A stretch of DNA of 44,396 nucleotides from Chthonomonadales bacterium (GTDB lineage: Bacteria > Armatimonadota > Chthonomonadetes > Chthonomonadales > CAJBBX01): NCBI GenBank assembly GCA_012517255.1, contig JAAYVH010000291.1, positions 1 through 44,396 on the forward strand. Direction: 5' to 3'. The position numbers were made by a program, and so were the translations under genes. This document shows positions 9,345-18,066 of the stretch, piece after piece (position 1 is the stretch's first letter; every line of letters begins with the position of its first letter). The notes below the pieces were generated by a model that had not been told where the DNA came from, searched no databases, and was given only the letters and a program-made list of their open reading frames with translations.

Positions 9345-11033
9345 TCAGAGCGGGGCGACAGTCGATCCGCTCTGGCTGATCTCACCATAGAAGCGCCATG
9401 TCGGCAAGGCATGGCGCTCTATGGGATCGTCTCGCAAGATCGCGCGTAGCATGGCGATCGGCATGCAGTTCTCACGCATGACCGCATCGTGGAACTGGCG
9501 TTCGCTCATGCCGCGCTCAAGCACCATCTCGCGGTGAAGGGCGCGCATCTGCAGACCGCCGATCATATAGGCGCACTGATACAGCGGCGGATAGTCGCCT
9601 CCAAACGAGCGTCGAACCTCGCCCTCGGCGGTGGCGCGCTCGTGCCCGACCTCCTGCACGAGCATCTCCACACAGTCGCCGGCGGTCATTTCGCCCATAT
9701 GGAAGCGCAGCGAGAAAACGATCCGGGCGCAGCGATGCATACGCCAGAACAGCATGCCGATGCGCTCTTCCGGCGTGCGGGGGAATCCCAGGTCCCACAG
9801 ACGCAGCTCCCAGTAGAGCGTCCACCCCTCGGTCCAGAAGGGAGTGCGGAAGAGACGGCGATAGGGTCGGTAGCGTTCGCCGCAGTAGTGCTGCATGAAA
9901 TGGCCCGGAATGAGCTCGTGTTGCACAGTCGCGCGAGAGAAGTGGCGGTTGTTGCCCCGCATGCTCATGAGCTTGAGCTCGTGATCCATGGCATCGGTGG
10001 GATACGACACGATGATCGCTTCGCCCCCGAGGAAGAAGGGGTTCACCTTCTGTCGTTCGGGAGGCATCATCTCGATGCGCCAGCCGTCGAGCGCAAGTTC
10101 CGGGATGGTCATCAGGTCATGTTCGATGACGAATGCGACGGCCTCCCGAGCTAGATCGCGAACGAACATCGCTTGTCGGCCCGGCGGGACATGGTCATCC
10201 TTGACACGCTCGAGGGCTCCGCGCCAGTCGTCCGCCAAGCCCATGTCGCGGGCGGCACTCGCCATCTCGGCACGGCACCACGTCATCTCGATCTCGCCGA
10301 TGCGTATTAGCTCCTCCGGCGTGTAGGGGATCATAGCCGCGCTAAGGTCCTGTACCAGTCCTTCGCGACCGACAGGGTCTCCAACGATCTCCTCCGAAGC
10401 TGTCGGCTCCACGTTGGAGCGACGCAGTGCTTCCACTGCCTTGGTCAGGTTCTCTTCGAAGCGGTGATATGGGCTGGCCAGCCACCAGGTGAACTCGGGA
10501 TCATAGCCGGCGCGGAAGGCATGCCATTCTGCGAGGCTCTTCTTGAGCTTGTCGAGGAAGCCTGCCAGTCGGTTGGCGAGCACCGGTGAGACGCCGCCTG
10601 CGGCTTGCGACGCAAGCGAACTCAATCCGGCAGACGCGTCGCAGAGACAGCGCGCAGCGTCCCGCGGATCGGTGTCATCAAGCTTCCGGCGGGCATCCAG
10701 CAGGCCGACCATGTCATGGATTGCCGGCCACGCGACGGACATCTCCTCGAACCGTGTCTCTTCCATGTCCAGACAGGTCCGTTCTGAAGCGATGAAGATG
10801 CCGAGCAGCGTGGCGTCAACCTGATCTGGTCTGGAGAGCGCGGGCCAGTCGAGACTGTCGAGCCAGACTGACCAGGCATCGTAGAGCTCGCGGAGGCGGA
10901 TGCGGCGTTCGAGCGAATACGGGCCATCAAACCGGCTTTCGATGGATTTCCGGTCCGCGGCGAACAGTGTCACGGCGTCATGCATGAGGCCATGCTCGCG
11001 GCTGGTTTCCGATGGGATGCTGAATCTGTTCAC
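9345..11033 (-). CDS. DUF885 family zinc metallopeptidase-like protein
   Basis: 562 residues from GTG 11033 (an ATG at 10985 is an alternative that would remove 16 residues). The DUF885 metal motif is HELIPGH (372-378), followed by TEGW (401-404), the usual pair in this family (HExxPGH and TEGW). DUF885 proteins are related to M2/M3/M32-type helical metallopeptidases; substrates are mostly unknown. No clear signal peptide, so probably cytoplasmic. It begins three bases after the stop of the symporter gene, which suggests co-transcription and perhaps hydrolysis of something the symporter brings in. That link is inference. Confidence 0.88.
   Translation of the reverse strand: MNRFSIPSETSREHGLMHDAVTLFAADRKSIESRFDGPYSLERRIRLRELYDAWSVWLDSLDWPALSRPDQVDATLLGIFIASERTCLDMEETRFEEMSVAWPAIHDMVGLLDARRKLDDTDPRDAARCLCDASAGLSSLASQAAGGVSPVLANRLAGFLDKLKKSLAEWHAFRAGYDPEFTWWLASPYHRFEENLTKAVEALRRSNVEPTASEEIVGDPVGREGLVQDLSAAMIPYTPEELIRIGEIEMTWCRAEMASAARDMGLADDWRGALERVKDDHVPPGRQAMFVRDLAREAVAFVIEHDLMTIPELALDGWRIEMMPPERQKVNPFFLGGEAIIVSYPTDAMDHELKLMSMRGNNRHFSRATVQHELIPGHFMQHYCGERYRPYRRLFRTPFWTEGWTLYWELRLWDLGFPRTPEERIGMLFWRMHRCARIVFSLRFHMGEMTAGDCVEMLVQEVGHERATAEGEVRRSFGGDYPPLYQCAYMIGGLQMRALHREMVLERGMSERQFHDAVMRENCMPIAMLRAILRDDPIERHALPTWRFYGEISQSGSTVAPL
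9346..9374. terminator. Hairpin between two convergent genes
   Basis: CAGAGCGG (9346-9353) pairs perfectly with CCGCTCTG (9367-9374) across a 13-base loop. It sits just after the sulfatase-like stop at 9339 and overlaps the last codons of the convergent DUF885 gene. There is no T tract on either side, so it would be a weak or factor-dependent terminator. Confidence 0.3.
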
Positions 11034-11036
11034 AGG

Positions 11037-12758
11037 TTAGGCGCCCTCTCTCAGAGCGGGAGGCGTTTCATCGCCGGCGTCGGCGAGCTCCGCCTTTCGT
11101 TGCGCGGCCTTGAGCACGTGTTCAGGCGTCTTGAACAGCACGCCGACCACGAAGACAGTGACGGCGCCAACCATGGCGAACCACGTGAAAGCGACGTGCG
11201 GAAGCCAGGAGGGCCTAACCCACTCGGTCTGGATGCCGAACCAGGGGAGGACCATGTTGGCAGCCGAGATGTGGAGCTCGCCCAGAACAATCGTTGCGAT
11301 CAGGCCGCAGGTCAACGCGAGCATGTTCCCCCGGTCGGAGCCGCGGGTCTTGGTGAACATGCCGATGAGGAAGACCCCCAGCATCGGACCAAGGATAAAG
11401 CCTGCTATGCCGAGCACAACGGGGATGATACGCACGTTGGGATCCGTCACCTTGGCGTAAGCGAAGAAACCGGCGATGACAACCATGAGGACAGCGAAGA
11501 TCACGGTGAACACTCGAGCGGCTCGCACGTGGGACGCCTCGTTGCTGCGCCGGGCGAAATACGGTATCCACCAGTCGTTGGTAGCGCTGGTGGCGAGCGC
11601 GTTGAGCGCTGCCGAGAGCGAGCCCATTGCGGTGGCGAAGACGCCCGCGAGGACCAGACCGCGAATCCCGACAGGCATCACGTGCAGGATGTACGCGCCG
11701 AACACGTCCGCATTGGCTGTCGGCTTCCAGGTGGGGTCCTTCGTGTAGTAGACGAACAGGAGGATGCCGATGAAGGTGAACGCGGCGGCTATCGGCAGGT
11801 CCATGAAGGCCGCGGTGATGAGACTGCGGCGAGCCTTCTGGTGGGTTTCGGCGGTCAGGAGGCGCTGCACCATGTCCTGGTCGGTTCCGAACGCGGCCAT
11901 GTTGGCAATCACCGTTGCGATCAGGGCAGAGAAGACGGTGTAGTCACTGGCAAGGATCAGCTTGACATACTGCCAGAAGTCCATGTGCGCCACGCCCTCG
12001 GCGGCCTTCCACGCGGCCACCCTGGCGGGCTCGAAGCCGGTGACGAAATAGCCCTCGAGCCGCGTCATCTGAGGCACAAGACGGGCGAGTTCGCTCAGGC
12101 CGCCGATGTGATAGAGGAGCGTTCCGATGGCGACGAGCGCGCTGGTGAACATGAGCGTTGCCTGAATGACGTCCGTCCAGATGACCGCCTTGATGCCTCC
12201 GATGGCCGTGTAGACGCACGTGATGATCGTCAGCGCGACCACCGCTATGATGTACGGCGGTACCGTGGTCACGGCGTTCTGGCTGAACTGCACATCGCCG
12301 CCAGTGAACATGCGCCATGCGAGGACCATGACCAGCGCCGGGACGAACAGCCTGGTTCCGGAGGCCAGGGTGCGCATGATCAGGAAGAGCGCAGAGACGT
12401 AGTTCTTGGTAGCCGCTCCGAATCGCACGCCAAGGTAGTCGTACACCGTATAGACCTTGAAGCGGTAGTACGGCTTGAGGAAGGCGTAACCCACGATGTA
12501 GCGCCCAATGATCAGGCCGAAGACGAGCTGGACGTAGGCGAGGCTCCGTTTCTCGTAGCCCTCTCCGGGGGCGCCGAGAAAGGTGGCAGCGCTCGTTTCG
12601 GCGGCGATAATGGAGGCCATGACGGCCCACCAGGGAACCCGCCGGCCGCCCAGGGCAAAGTCATGCAGGCTCTTCTCCCGGCGGCCCATGTACATGCCGA
12701 TGGCGGTGATGGCGAAGAAGTAGACGACGATGATCAGACCGTCAATGAACAGAGCCAA
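11037..12758 (-). CDS. Sodium:solute symporter (SSS family)
   Basis: 573 residues with about 13 hydrophobic helices. Family features include an N-terminal helix followed by 'DFALGGRRVPWWAVMASIIAAE' split features (LGGR and the TM2 AAETSAATFLG stretch), 'YTVYDYLGVRFG', 'YTAIGGIKAVIWTDVIQ' (the conserved GG..a..wTD.iQ segment) and 'DQDMVQRLL'. SSS carriers use the sodium gradient to import sugars, amino acids or organic acids; the substrate cannot be read here. The start is probably TTG 12758 with GGAG nine bases upstream. It is the first gene of a pair with the DUF885 peptidase and is divergent from the DUF4139 gene across 140 bases. Confidence 0.93.
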   Translation of the reverse strand: MALFIDGLIIVVYFFAITAIGMYMGRREKSLHDFALGGRRVPWWAVMASIIAAETSAATFLGAPGEGYEKRSLAYVQLVFGLIIGRYIVGYAFLKPYYRFKVYTVYDYLGVRFGAATKNYVSALFLIMRTLASGTRLFVPALVMVLAWRMFTGGDVQFSQNAVTTVPPYIIAVVALTIITCVYTAIGGIKAVIWTDVIQATLMFTSALVAIGTLLYHIGGLSELARLVPQMTRLEGYFVTGFEPARVAAWKAAEGVAHMDFWQYVKLILASDYTVFSALIATVIANMAAFGTDQDMVQRLLTAETHQKARRSLITAAFMDLPIAAAFTFIGILLFVYYTKDPTWKPTANADVFGAYILHVMPVGIRGLVLAGVFATAMGSLSAALNALATSATNDWWIPYFARRSNEASHVRAARVFTVIFAVLMVVIAGFFAYAKVTDPNVRIIPVVLGIAGFILGPMLGVFLIGMFTKTRGSDRGNMLALTCGLIATIVLGELHISAANMVLPWFGIQTEWVRPSWLPHVAFTWFAMVGAVTVFVVGVLFKTPEHVLKAAQRKAELADAGDETPPALREGA

Positions 12759-12898
12759 GGGCGCGATCTCCGGTGATGAATGGCTCGCCTGGGCAGCGAG
12801 CTGTGAGTGTTTTCTGCAGCGGGAATCGTCTATCCTGCTGTGGACCGATCGAGGGCCGCAAGCGGACGTGACTCGCTATGGACAGAGGAGGGTGACAA

Positions 12899-14386
12899 AT
12901 GTCGCGCGCATGGATGTTGTTGGCAGCGTTGCTCGTACCGAACGTGGTACTAGCCCAACAGGAAGGAAAAGTCGGCAAGCCGACGGGCGTGTCGCTGACG
13001 ATCTATAACCAGAACTTCGGCGTTGTCAAGGACCGGAGGAAGGTCGAGCTCGCCAACGGGCGAACCATGCTGATCGTCGAGGATGTGGCTCAGCAAATCG
13101 ACCCGACGACAGTGCACTTCAAGTCGTTGACGGCGCCAAACGCGGTGGTGGTGCGCGAGCAGAACTACCAGTACGACCTGATCAACCCGCTTACGTTGCT
13201 GAACAAATCGGTCGGCAAGAGGGTAACGATCCGCCAGAACCTCGGGAACGGGCAGCAGCGCGAGGTGTCAGGGATCATCCTCGCGCCAGTCACGGCAGCC
13301 GTGGCCCAGACTGGTGAAGGCGGCGACGGAACCAGCACGTCCTACAACGGGCTGGTAATCCAGGCCGACGACGGCAAAATCCTGCTGAACCCCGTCGGCG
13401 AGGCACAGCTCCACGAGATGCCGGCGGGGCTGGTTCCTATCCCGCGCCTCGTTTGGCTGGTGGACAGCGCGCAGGCTGGCGAACACGAAGCCGAGGTCTC
13501 CTACATGACGCAGGGCCTCACCTGGCGCGCGGACTATGTCGTTGTGCTCTCGGCTGACGACAAGCTCGTGGACGTGACGGGTTGGGTCACTCTGGACAAC
13601 AAGAGCGGCGCGACGTACGAGAATGCGAATCTACAGCTCATCGCAGGCGATGTGCGGCGCATTCAGCCTCCTGCCGGTCTTGGCGGAGGGCGACGCAACG
13701 CGGAGATGATGAAGGCGGACGCCGCGCCAGCGTTCGCGGAGGAATCGCTGTTTGAGTATCACCTCTACACGCTGGATGGCACGACGACGGTGCGTAACAA
13801 CGAGCAGAAGCAGATGACGCTGCTGAATGCCAACAAGGCGCCATGCGTGAAGAAGTTCGTCTATGACGGACGGACCGGCTTCTGGGGAATCTTCAATCCC
13901 GACTTCAGGCCGGGCGAGCAATGGGATACTAGCAACTACAAGAAGGTCAATGTCATTGTTGAGGTGAAGAACGCGAAGCCCAGTCTTGGCATTCCGTTGC
14001 CCAAGGGCCGCATGCGGCTGTACAAAGCCGACAGCAAAGGCAGCTTGCAGTTCGTGGGCGAGGACGAAATCGATCACACCCCCAAGGATGAGATCGTGAA
14101 GCTGAAGGTAGGTGACGCGTTCGACATCGTGGGTGAACACAAGCGCACGAACTTCCGGCGGATCTCGGACAAGGAAGTCGAAGAGAGCTTCGAGATCACG
14201 ATCAAGAACCACAAGTCGGAAGAGGTGACAGTCTCAATCATCGAGCATCTGTGGGCGGACTGGCGGATCACGCAGAAGAGCGCCGATTTCGTCAAGCGCG
14301 ATGCGCGAACGGTCGAGTTCCCGGTCAAGGTTCCCAAGGACGGGAGCGCGACGGTCACCTACACAGCCCGTACGCGATGGCTCTGA
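12899..14386 (+). CDS. DUF4139 domain-containing exported protein
   Basis: 495 residues. A signal peptide is visible ('MSRAWMLLAALLVPNVVLAQ', probable cleavage after VLA). Motifs typical of the family include 'LTIYNQNFGVVKDRR', 'ANGRTMLIVEDVAQQIDPTTVHF' split features, 'VSYMTQGLTWRADYVV', 'LDNKSGATYENANLQLIAGD' and a C-terminal stretch of beta-rich sequence 'EESFEITIKNHKSEEVTVSI'. The function of DUF4139 proteins is unknown; they are secreted or periplasmic and beta-rich. A strong AGGAGGG lies seven bases before the ATG. Promoter elements in the 140-base divergent region are not clear. Confidence 0.9.
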   Translation: MSRAWMLLAALLVPNVVLAQQEGKVGKPTGVSLTIYNQNFGVVKDRRKVELANGRTMLIVEDVAQQIDPTTVHFKSLTAPNAVVVREQNYQYDLINPLTLLNKSVGKRVTIRQNLGNGQQREVSGIILAPVTAAVAQTGEGGDGTSTSYNGLVIQADDGKILLNPVGEAQLHEMPAGLVPIPRLVWLVDSAQAGEHEAEVSYMTQGLTWRADYVVVLSADDKLVDVTGWVTLDNKSGATYENANLQLIAGDVRRIQPPAGLGGGRRNAEMMKADAAPAFAEESLFEYHLYTLDGTTTVRNNEQKQMTLLNANKAPCVKKFVYDGRTGFWGIFNPDFRPGEQWDTSNYKKVNVIVEVKNAKPSLGIPLPKGRMRLYKADSKGSLQFVGEDEIDHTPKDEIVKLKVGDAFDIVGEHKRTNFRRISDKEVEESFEITIKNHKSEEVTVSIIEHLWADWRITQKSADFVKRDARTVEFPVKVPKDGSATVTYTARTRWL

Positions 14387-14468
14387 TGGCGTGACCGAGA
14401 TGGATGGGCCCCGAAGAACCTGCGCGTCCTATCGGGCTCATCCGTCCCCATCATGCTCACAGCAATCA

Positions 14469-14498
14469 GGTAACCCGCTCTGCGGGAGACTCGTCTAA
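14469..14498 (+). promoter_or_regulatory. ECF-type promoter, probably autoregulatory
   Basis: GGTAACC (14469-14475) is followed, 16 bases later, by CGTCTAA (14492-14498). This matches the AAC -35 core and CGTC/GTCTAA -10 core of RpoE/SigW-type promoters, with correct spacing. It lies just before an ECF sigma gene and upstream of both candidate start codons, as expected for an autoregulated ECF operon. A small CCCGC/GCGGG hairpin falls in the spacer. Only pattern matching supports it. Confidence 0.5.
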
Positions 14499-14533
14499 CG
14501 GTTGCCGAAAGGTGGGACGGCGATCAAGACGCG

Positions 14534-15169
14534 ATGCCCGATACTGGGGAAGGTACATATCCGCTGGTATGGAGCGGCTCGGTGAGCCGGACGCTGTCTG
14601 CTGCGTCTGCCGATGACGATGATGCGGCGATCGAGAGGTTTCTCGCCGGCGATCGGCAGGCCTTTGAGGAGCTATTCGATCGATACGGCTCCTATGTGTA
14701 CAACATCGTTCGGGGAATACTCGCATCCGAGGATGACGCGCGTGACGTCACGCAGGAGATATTCCTGCAGGTGTACCGATCGCTTCACACGTTCCGCCGC
14801 GGTTCACGGTTCTCAACATGGCTGTACCGCATAGCCGTGAACCGGGCGGTTGACGCGGCCCGAGCCCTTCGCCGCCGCCGATGGGTTCCGTTCGGCGAGA
14901 CGCTCGAGAACAAGCCGGATAGCTCAGCGGATCCCGGACACGATCTGGCCAGCCGCTCGGCGGAAGACGCAGTGCACCGAGTGCTTTCGCGAATGGATCC
15001 CAAACACCGAGACGTTCTGGTGCTCCGGTACCTGCAAGAGATGGATCTGGAGGAGATCGCGGAGGTGCTTGGCTGCTCCGTCGGGGCGGCCAAGGTTCGC
15101 CTGTTTCGGGCGCGACAGAAGTTCAGGGAATGCTACGAAGCGGTGATTGGACGCGATGAGCACGCATAG
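14534..15169 (+). CDS. RNA polymerase ECF sigma factor
   Basis: 211 residues from ATG 14534. Region 2 begins at 'GDRQAFEELFDRYGSYVYN' and includes 'ARDVTQEIFLQVYRSL' and 'FSTWLYRIAVNRAVDAAR'. Region 4 includes 'VLVLRYLQEMDLEEIAEVLG' and the helix-turn-helix 'SVGAAKVRLFRARQKFRE'. No sigma region 3 is present, as usual for ECF factors. An alternative GTG at 14582 has GGAG seven bases upstream and would remove 16 poorly conserved residues; I consider it at least as likely. The anti-sigma gene overlaps the 3' end by 14 bases, so the two products are probably made together. Confidence 0.93.
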   Translation: MPDTGEGTYPLVWSGSVSRTLSAASADDDDAAIERFLAGDRQAFEELFDRYGSYVYNIVRGILASEDDARDVTQEIFLQVYRSLHTFRRGSRFSTWLYRIAVNRAVDAARALRRRRWVPFGETLENKPDSSADPGHDLASRSAEDAVHRVLSRMDPKHRDVLVLRYLQEMDLEEIAEVLGCSVGAAKVRLFRARQKFRECYEAVIGRDEHA

Positions 15170-16064
15170 AACTCGGTGCAAAGCTATCAGTGCGCTGCTG
15201 CCAGCGTATCTGGAGCATGAGCTAAGCCGTGATGAGACGGCGCTCGTACGTGAGCATCTCGAACGTTGTCCCGTCTGTCGCGCAGATGCCCAGCGAGCAG
15301 ACCGCGCTCTGGGCATCCTCCGCAGCGTCGCACCGGCGCCGATGCCGGACGTGGTGCGTGTGGGCTTGCATGCAAGGATCGCGAACCTCGAATCTCCGCG
15401 CCTGCGGGTGACGCACCGGCTTCGATATGCCGGAGCGGCCGCGACAGCGGCGCTTGCGGTGGCGTGCGTGGCTTACCTGGGCTTCCGGCCCGCGCATGAC
15501 GCGAGGAATGAGAAGGGCGGCATTCAGCGGCAAGCGCTCACCGCCGCGCTGACGCTCCCTGCGCCCGAGCCCACCGTCACAGGCCATCCCGATCCTCCAG
15601 CGGCCTCTCGTGAACCGGCCAGGGTGTCCGCTCCTCCCATTTCGGTGAACCGTGTCCGCCGCTCGTCACGGGTGACTCCGAGCAGCAGCGAGCGTACGGG
15701 TCTGCCGGCTAGCTTCCTGGACGTTACCGATCAACGGGGCATCTCCGCCCGTATGCTGTTGGCCGAACGAGAACGCATGGAGCATGGCGGAGGACCTGGC
15801 TACGAGATGCCGGCTCCGGTCCTTCCGTCGGTACTGCGAGACAGACGGAGCGGAGAATGGGCCGACCGTGTTCGCATCGGAGACACGGTAACAGAGCTTC
15901 ACGGCACAGCTGAGAGAGACGCGTCTGGCCGCTTGCGGGCAATACGCGTCGCGGCTGAGACGCTGCGGGCCGAGAGTGCGGAATCGCTTGGCGCGACATC
16001 GGCTCGACCGGCCGAGGAGGACCCGTCCGATGGCGCGGCCGACTCCGTCGGGATGGAAAGGTGA
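15156..16064 (+). CDS. Membrane-anchored zinc anti-sigma factor
   Basis: 302 residues. The N-terminal zinc-finger (zf-HC2/ZAS) region has Cys8, His34, Cys38 and Cys41 in an H-x3-C-x2-C arrangement ('REHLERCPVC'), the signature of anti-sigma factors that bind ECF sigma. A single membrane helix spans about 91-110, followed by a Pro/Ser/Arg-rich stretch of about 190 residues that would be outside. The long extracytoplasmic part may sense the signal. ATG 15156 overlaps the end of the sigma gene, which supports a sigma/anti-sigma pair. The STN/zinc-ribbon gene starts ten bases after its stop. Confidence 0.88.
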   Translation: MSTHRTRCKAISALLPAYLEHELSRDETALVREHLERCPVCRADAQRADRALGILRSVAPAPMPDVVRVGLHARIANLESPRLRVTHRLRYAGAAATAALAVACVAYLGFRPAHDARNEKGGIQRQALTAALTLPAPEPTVTGHPDPPAASREPARVSAPPISVNRVRRSSRVTPSSSERTGLPASFLDVTDQRGISARMLLAERERMEHGGGPGYEMPAPVLPSVLRDRRSGEWADRVRIGDTVTELHGTAERDASGRLRAIRVAAETLRAESAESLGATSARPAEEDPSDGAADSVGMER

Positions 16065-16074
16065 CATTCACACG

Positions 16075-16962
16075 ATGAAACTCAGGACTGCGTTGATCAT
16101 CTGTTTTCTGGGACCTCTGGCATCGCCTGCCATCGGACAGAATGGCAGCAGGCCATCGGCGCTGTCCATCGTGGAGACTGGTTTGGCCGCAGATGGCGTC
16201 ACTCCCCGCTACAGCATCGAGGCGAACGGCGCCGATATCCGCGACGTGCTTGCGGCGGTGTTGCGGAAGAGCGGCAAGGAGTACACGATCAATCAAGACG
16301 TGACCGGTCCGATCAGTTTCGTGCTGCGGGATAAGACGCTCGACGAGATCCTCGATCGTCTGCAGGCTGCCGCGAAGCCGGCCATCACCATCACCCGAGG
16401 CGACATGATCTCTGTTGCCACCGCAACAGCCGCATCCATTGGTGACCCTGACACGCCGTCTGCATCTCAGGCATACAGGGCCGGATTAGGGTCTGGATCG
16501 CGCATCCATACGATTCGTCCGTCGCAGGCCATCATTCTCCCCAATCAGGTTGCGGCGCTGGATCGGCGGGTGACGCTGGCGATCCCGGATGATCAGCCGA
16601 TAGCGCTTCGGACTGCGCTCAGACAGATAGAGTCACAGACGCGCGTCCCGATTCGGCTTGATCCCCGGATCCCGGCGGACATCGGACTGGCCGCCCGCTT
16701 CACAGACACCCCATTGTCGCTTGTGCTCGATTCCATCGGCCGAACCGGCGCGCTCAAATGGCAGATGCAGCTAGACGGGAGCATCCTCCTGGCCCCGACG
16801 GACTGGATGCTGGTGTCCGTTCGCGGCGTACCGGTCTGGGGGCAACCTGCGGCCACCTGTCCACGGTGTTCCAGGCCCGTTTTGCCGGCATGGTCCTTCT
16901 GTCCCCACGACGGGACGCCGCTGGCGCGGCAGAATCCGCCGTCAACACGCACTCGCAGATAG
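16075..16962 (+). CDS. Exported protein with two secretin/TonB short-N-like domains and a C-terminal zinc ribbon
   Basis: 295 residues from ATG 16075. Residues 1-21 look like a signal peptide (hydrophobic core, cleavage near AIGQ). Residues 46-112 resemble an STN/secretin N domain ('ADIRDVLAAVLRKSGKEYTI', 'KTLDEILDRLQAAA'), and residues 166-240 a second, more diverged copy ('PIALRTALRQIESQTRVPIR', 'TPLSLVLDSIGRTGALKW'). The C-terminus has Cys262, Cys265, Cys276 and His278 in 'CPRC...FCPHDGTPL', a zinc-ribbon pattern. An AAAGG lies about 13 bases upstream. It is third in the sigma/anti-sigma operon. No secretin pore domain is present, so it is not a secretin itself. Role unknown. Confidence 0.75.
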   Translation: MKLRTALIICFLGPLASPAIGQNGSRPSALSIVETGLAADGVTPRYSIEANGADIRDVLAAVLRKSGKEYTINQDVTGPISFVLRDKTLDEILDRLQAAAKPAITITRGDMISVATATAASIGDPDTPSASQAYRAGLGSGSRIHTIRPSQAIILPNQVAALDRRVTLAIPDDQPIALRTALRQIESQTRVPIRLDPRIPADIGLAARFTDTPLSLVLDSIGRTGALKWQMQLDGSILLAPTDWMLVSVRGVPVWGQPAATCPRCSRPVLPAWSFCPHDGTPLARQNPPSTRTRR

Positions 16963-17032
16963 AACCTCGTCAGGTATTCTGGTCTCCGACGCGTTCGCGA
17001 CAGTGGCGGATGCGTATCGAGGAGGCCCATCC

Positions 17033-17926
17033 ATGGAAGTGCGCCTGATCCCCACCGATCGCATCGTGGAGGACACCGGCCAACCCCGCACCCATACCGA
17101 CGAGGAGTCACTGACCGAGCTCGCGGATAGCATCAAACGGCATGGCATTCTTAACCCTATCACGGTCGTGCCGCTGCACAACGTCGGCATGTACCGGATC
17201 GTCACGGGCGAACGCCGGTGGCGAGCAGCGACCCTGGCGGGACTGACTGAAATACCGTGCGTCGTTAGGGAACTGGACCCGGAGGAGATCCGCACGCAGC
17301 AGCTCATTGAGAACATGCAGCGGGAGGATCTGTCCCCCCTGGATCGCGCTAGGGGTATCGTAGCGCTGCAGGACTCGACGGGCGCGACTGCCCGTGATGT
17401 GGCCGCGATGCTGGGGGTCTCGGAGCGCACCGTGAGCAACTTGCTCGATCTCCTGGACCTTCCGGCTGACATCGGTGAGCAGATTGTTTCGAAGCCCAAC
17501 CGGCCCGCCGACGGTGACCTCACGGAGAAGCATGCCCGGTTCATCAAGCAGCTTGCGGATGACCCTGACCAGCAACGTCGGGTCGCGGAACGAGTCCGGC
17601 AGGACCGGCTTTCCACCGCGGAAACCGCCTCGTTGGTGCGTGCATTGCGCGAGAGCCCGGAGCTCTCTGAAGAGATCCTGACGGCGCCTCCAGAGGCTTT
17701 CACGGGCTATCTGAAGGCGAAGGAGCAGGCTGCTCAGTCCCGAGCGATGGCGAAGGCCGACGCCGAAGCCGTGGACGTGGTACGAGCGTGCGCAGCGGCC
17801 CTGAACGAGCTGACGCCGGTCGGCTTGTCGCCCGACGGTCTGCGGTCCCTCCGCGCTGCCCTGGAGGAGATTCGGGCGCTCATTGAGAGTCTGGAACGCG
17901 AGTGCGCCATGGAGCTCGCGGAGTAA
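17033..17926 (+). CDS. ParB/Spo0J-family partition protein, orphan
   Basis: 297 residues. ATG 17033 is chosen over an in-frame GTG at 17003 because GAGGAGG (17019-17025) lies just upstream. The N-terminal ParB/Srx domain has 'TGQPRTHTDEESLTELADSI', 'GILNPITVVP' and the CTP-binding box GERRWRA; 'TQQLIENMQREDLSPLDRA' follows. The helix-turn-helix is 'TARDVAAMLGVSERTVSNLL'. The C-terminal third is helical and charged, fitting dimerisation. No parA or consensus parS-like palindrome is seen nearby, so it may be a Noc-like or chromosome-location-specific paralogue, or the partner gene may lie elsewhere. Confidence 0.88.
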   Translation: MEVRLIPTDRIVEDTGQPRTHTDEESLTELADSIKRHGILNPITVVPLHNVGMYRIVTGERRWRAATLAGLTEIPCVVRELDPEEIRTQQLIENMQREDLSPLDRARGIVALQDSTGATARDVAAMLGVSERTVSNLLDLLDLPADIGEQIVSKPNRPADGDLTEKHARFIKQLADDPDQQRRVAERVRQDRLSTAETASLVRALRESPELSEEILTAPPEAFTGYLKAKEQAAQSRAMAKADAEAVDVVRACAAALNELTPVGLSPDGLRSLRAALEEIRALIESLERECAMELAE

Positions 17927-17939
17927 CGCGGCGGAGGGG

Positions 17940-17980
17940 GCGTAGGACGATCACCGACACGCATCAGCGCAGTCCTACGC
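17940..17980 (+). other. Inverted repeat downstream of parB-like gene
   Basis: GCGTAGGAC (17940-17948) and GTCCTACGC (17972-17980) are perfect 9-base arms around a 23-base loop, 14 bases after the ParB-like stop. No T tract follows, so it is either a factor-dependent terminator, an mRNA 3' end stabiliser or the first stem of the structured stretch that continues to 18107. Confidence 0.5.
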
Positions 17981-18000
17981 GCGGTTGGAGGTTCGTCCTA

Positions 18001-18055
18001 TACCGTCCGTTCGGTACCGGTTGTATCCTAGCATCACTGCATCGTATGGTGATGC
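18001..18055 (+). other. Two stem-loops in the parB-like/membrane protein intergenic region
   Basis: TACCG (18001-18005) pairs with CGGTA (18012-18016), and GCATCAC (18031-18037) pairs perfectly with GTGATGC (18049-18055). With the flanking hairpins at 17940-17980 and 18067-18107 they make four stems in 170 bases. No known riboswitch or RNA family consensus was recognised. Confidence 0.4.
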
Positions 18056-18066
18056 ATGTGGTTTCC

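Noticed and set aside
10980-12776. Long open frame of about 600 codons on the + strand, antisense to the symporter and the start of the DUF885 gene
   Set aside because: Its translation is rich in D, E, H, R and G with no domain, and it overlaps two well-conserved proteins on the other strand. It is a shadow of high GC codon use.
16961-16988. ECF-like promoter (AGAACC then GGTCTCC) before the ParB-like gene
   Set aside because: The spacing between the AAC and GTC cores is two bases shorter than at the sigma operon, and the -10 lacks CGTCTA.
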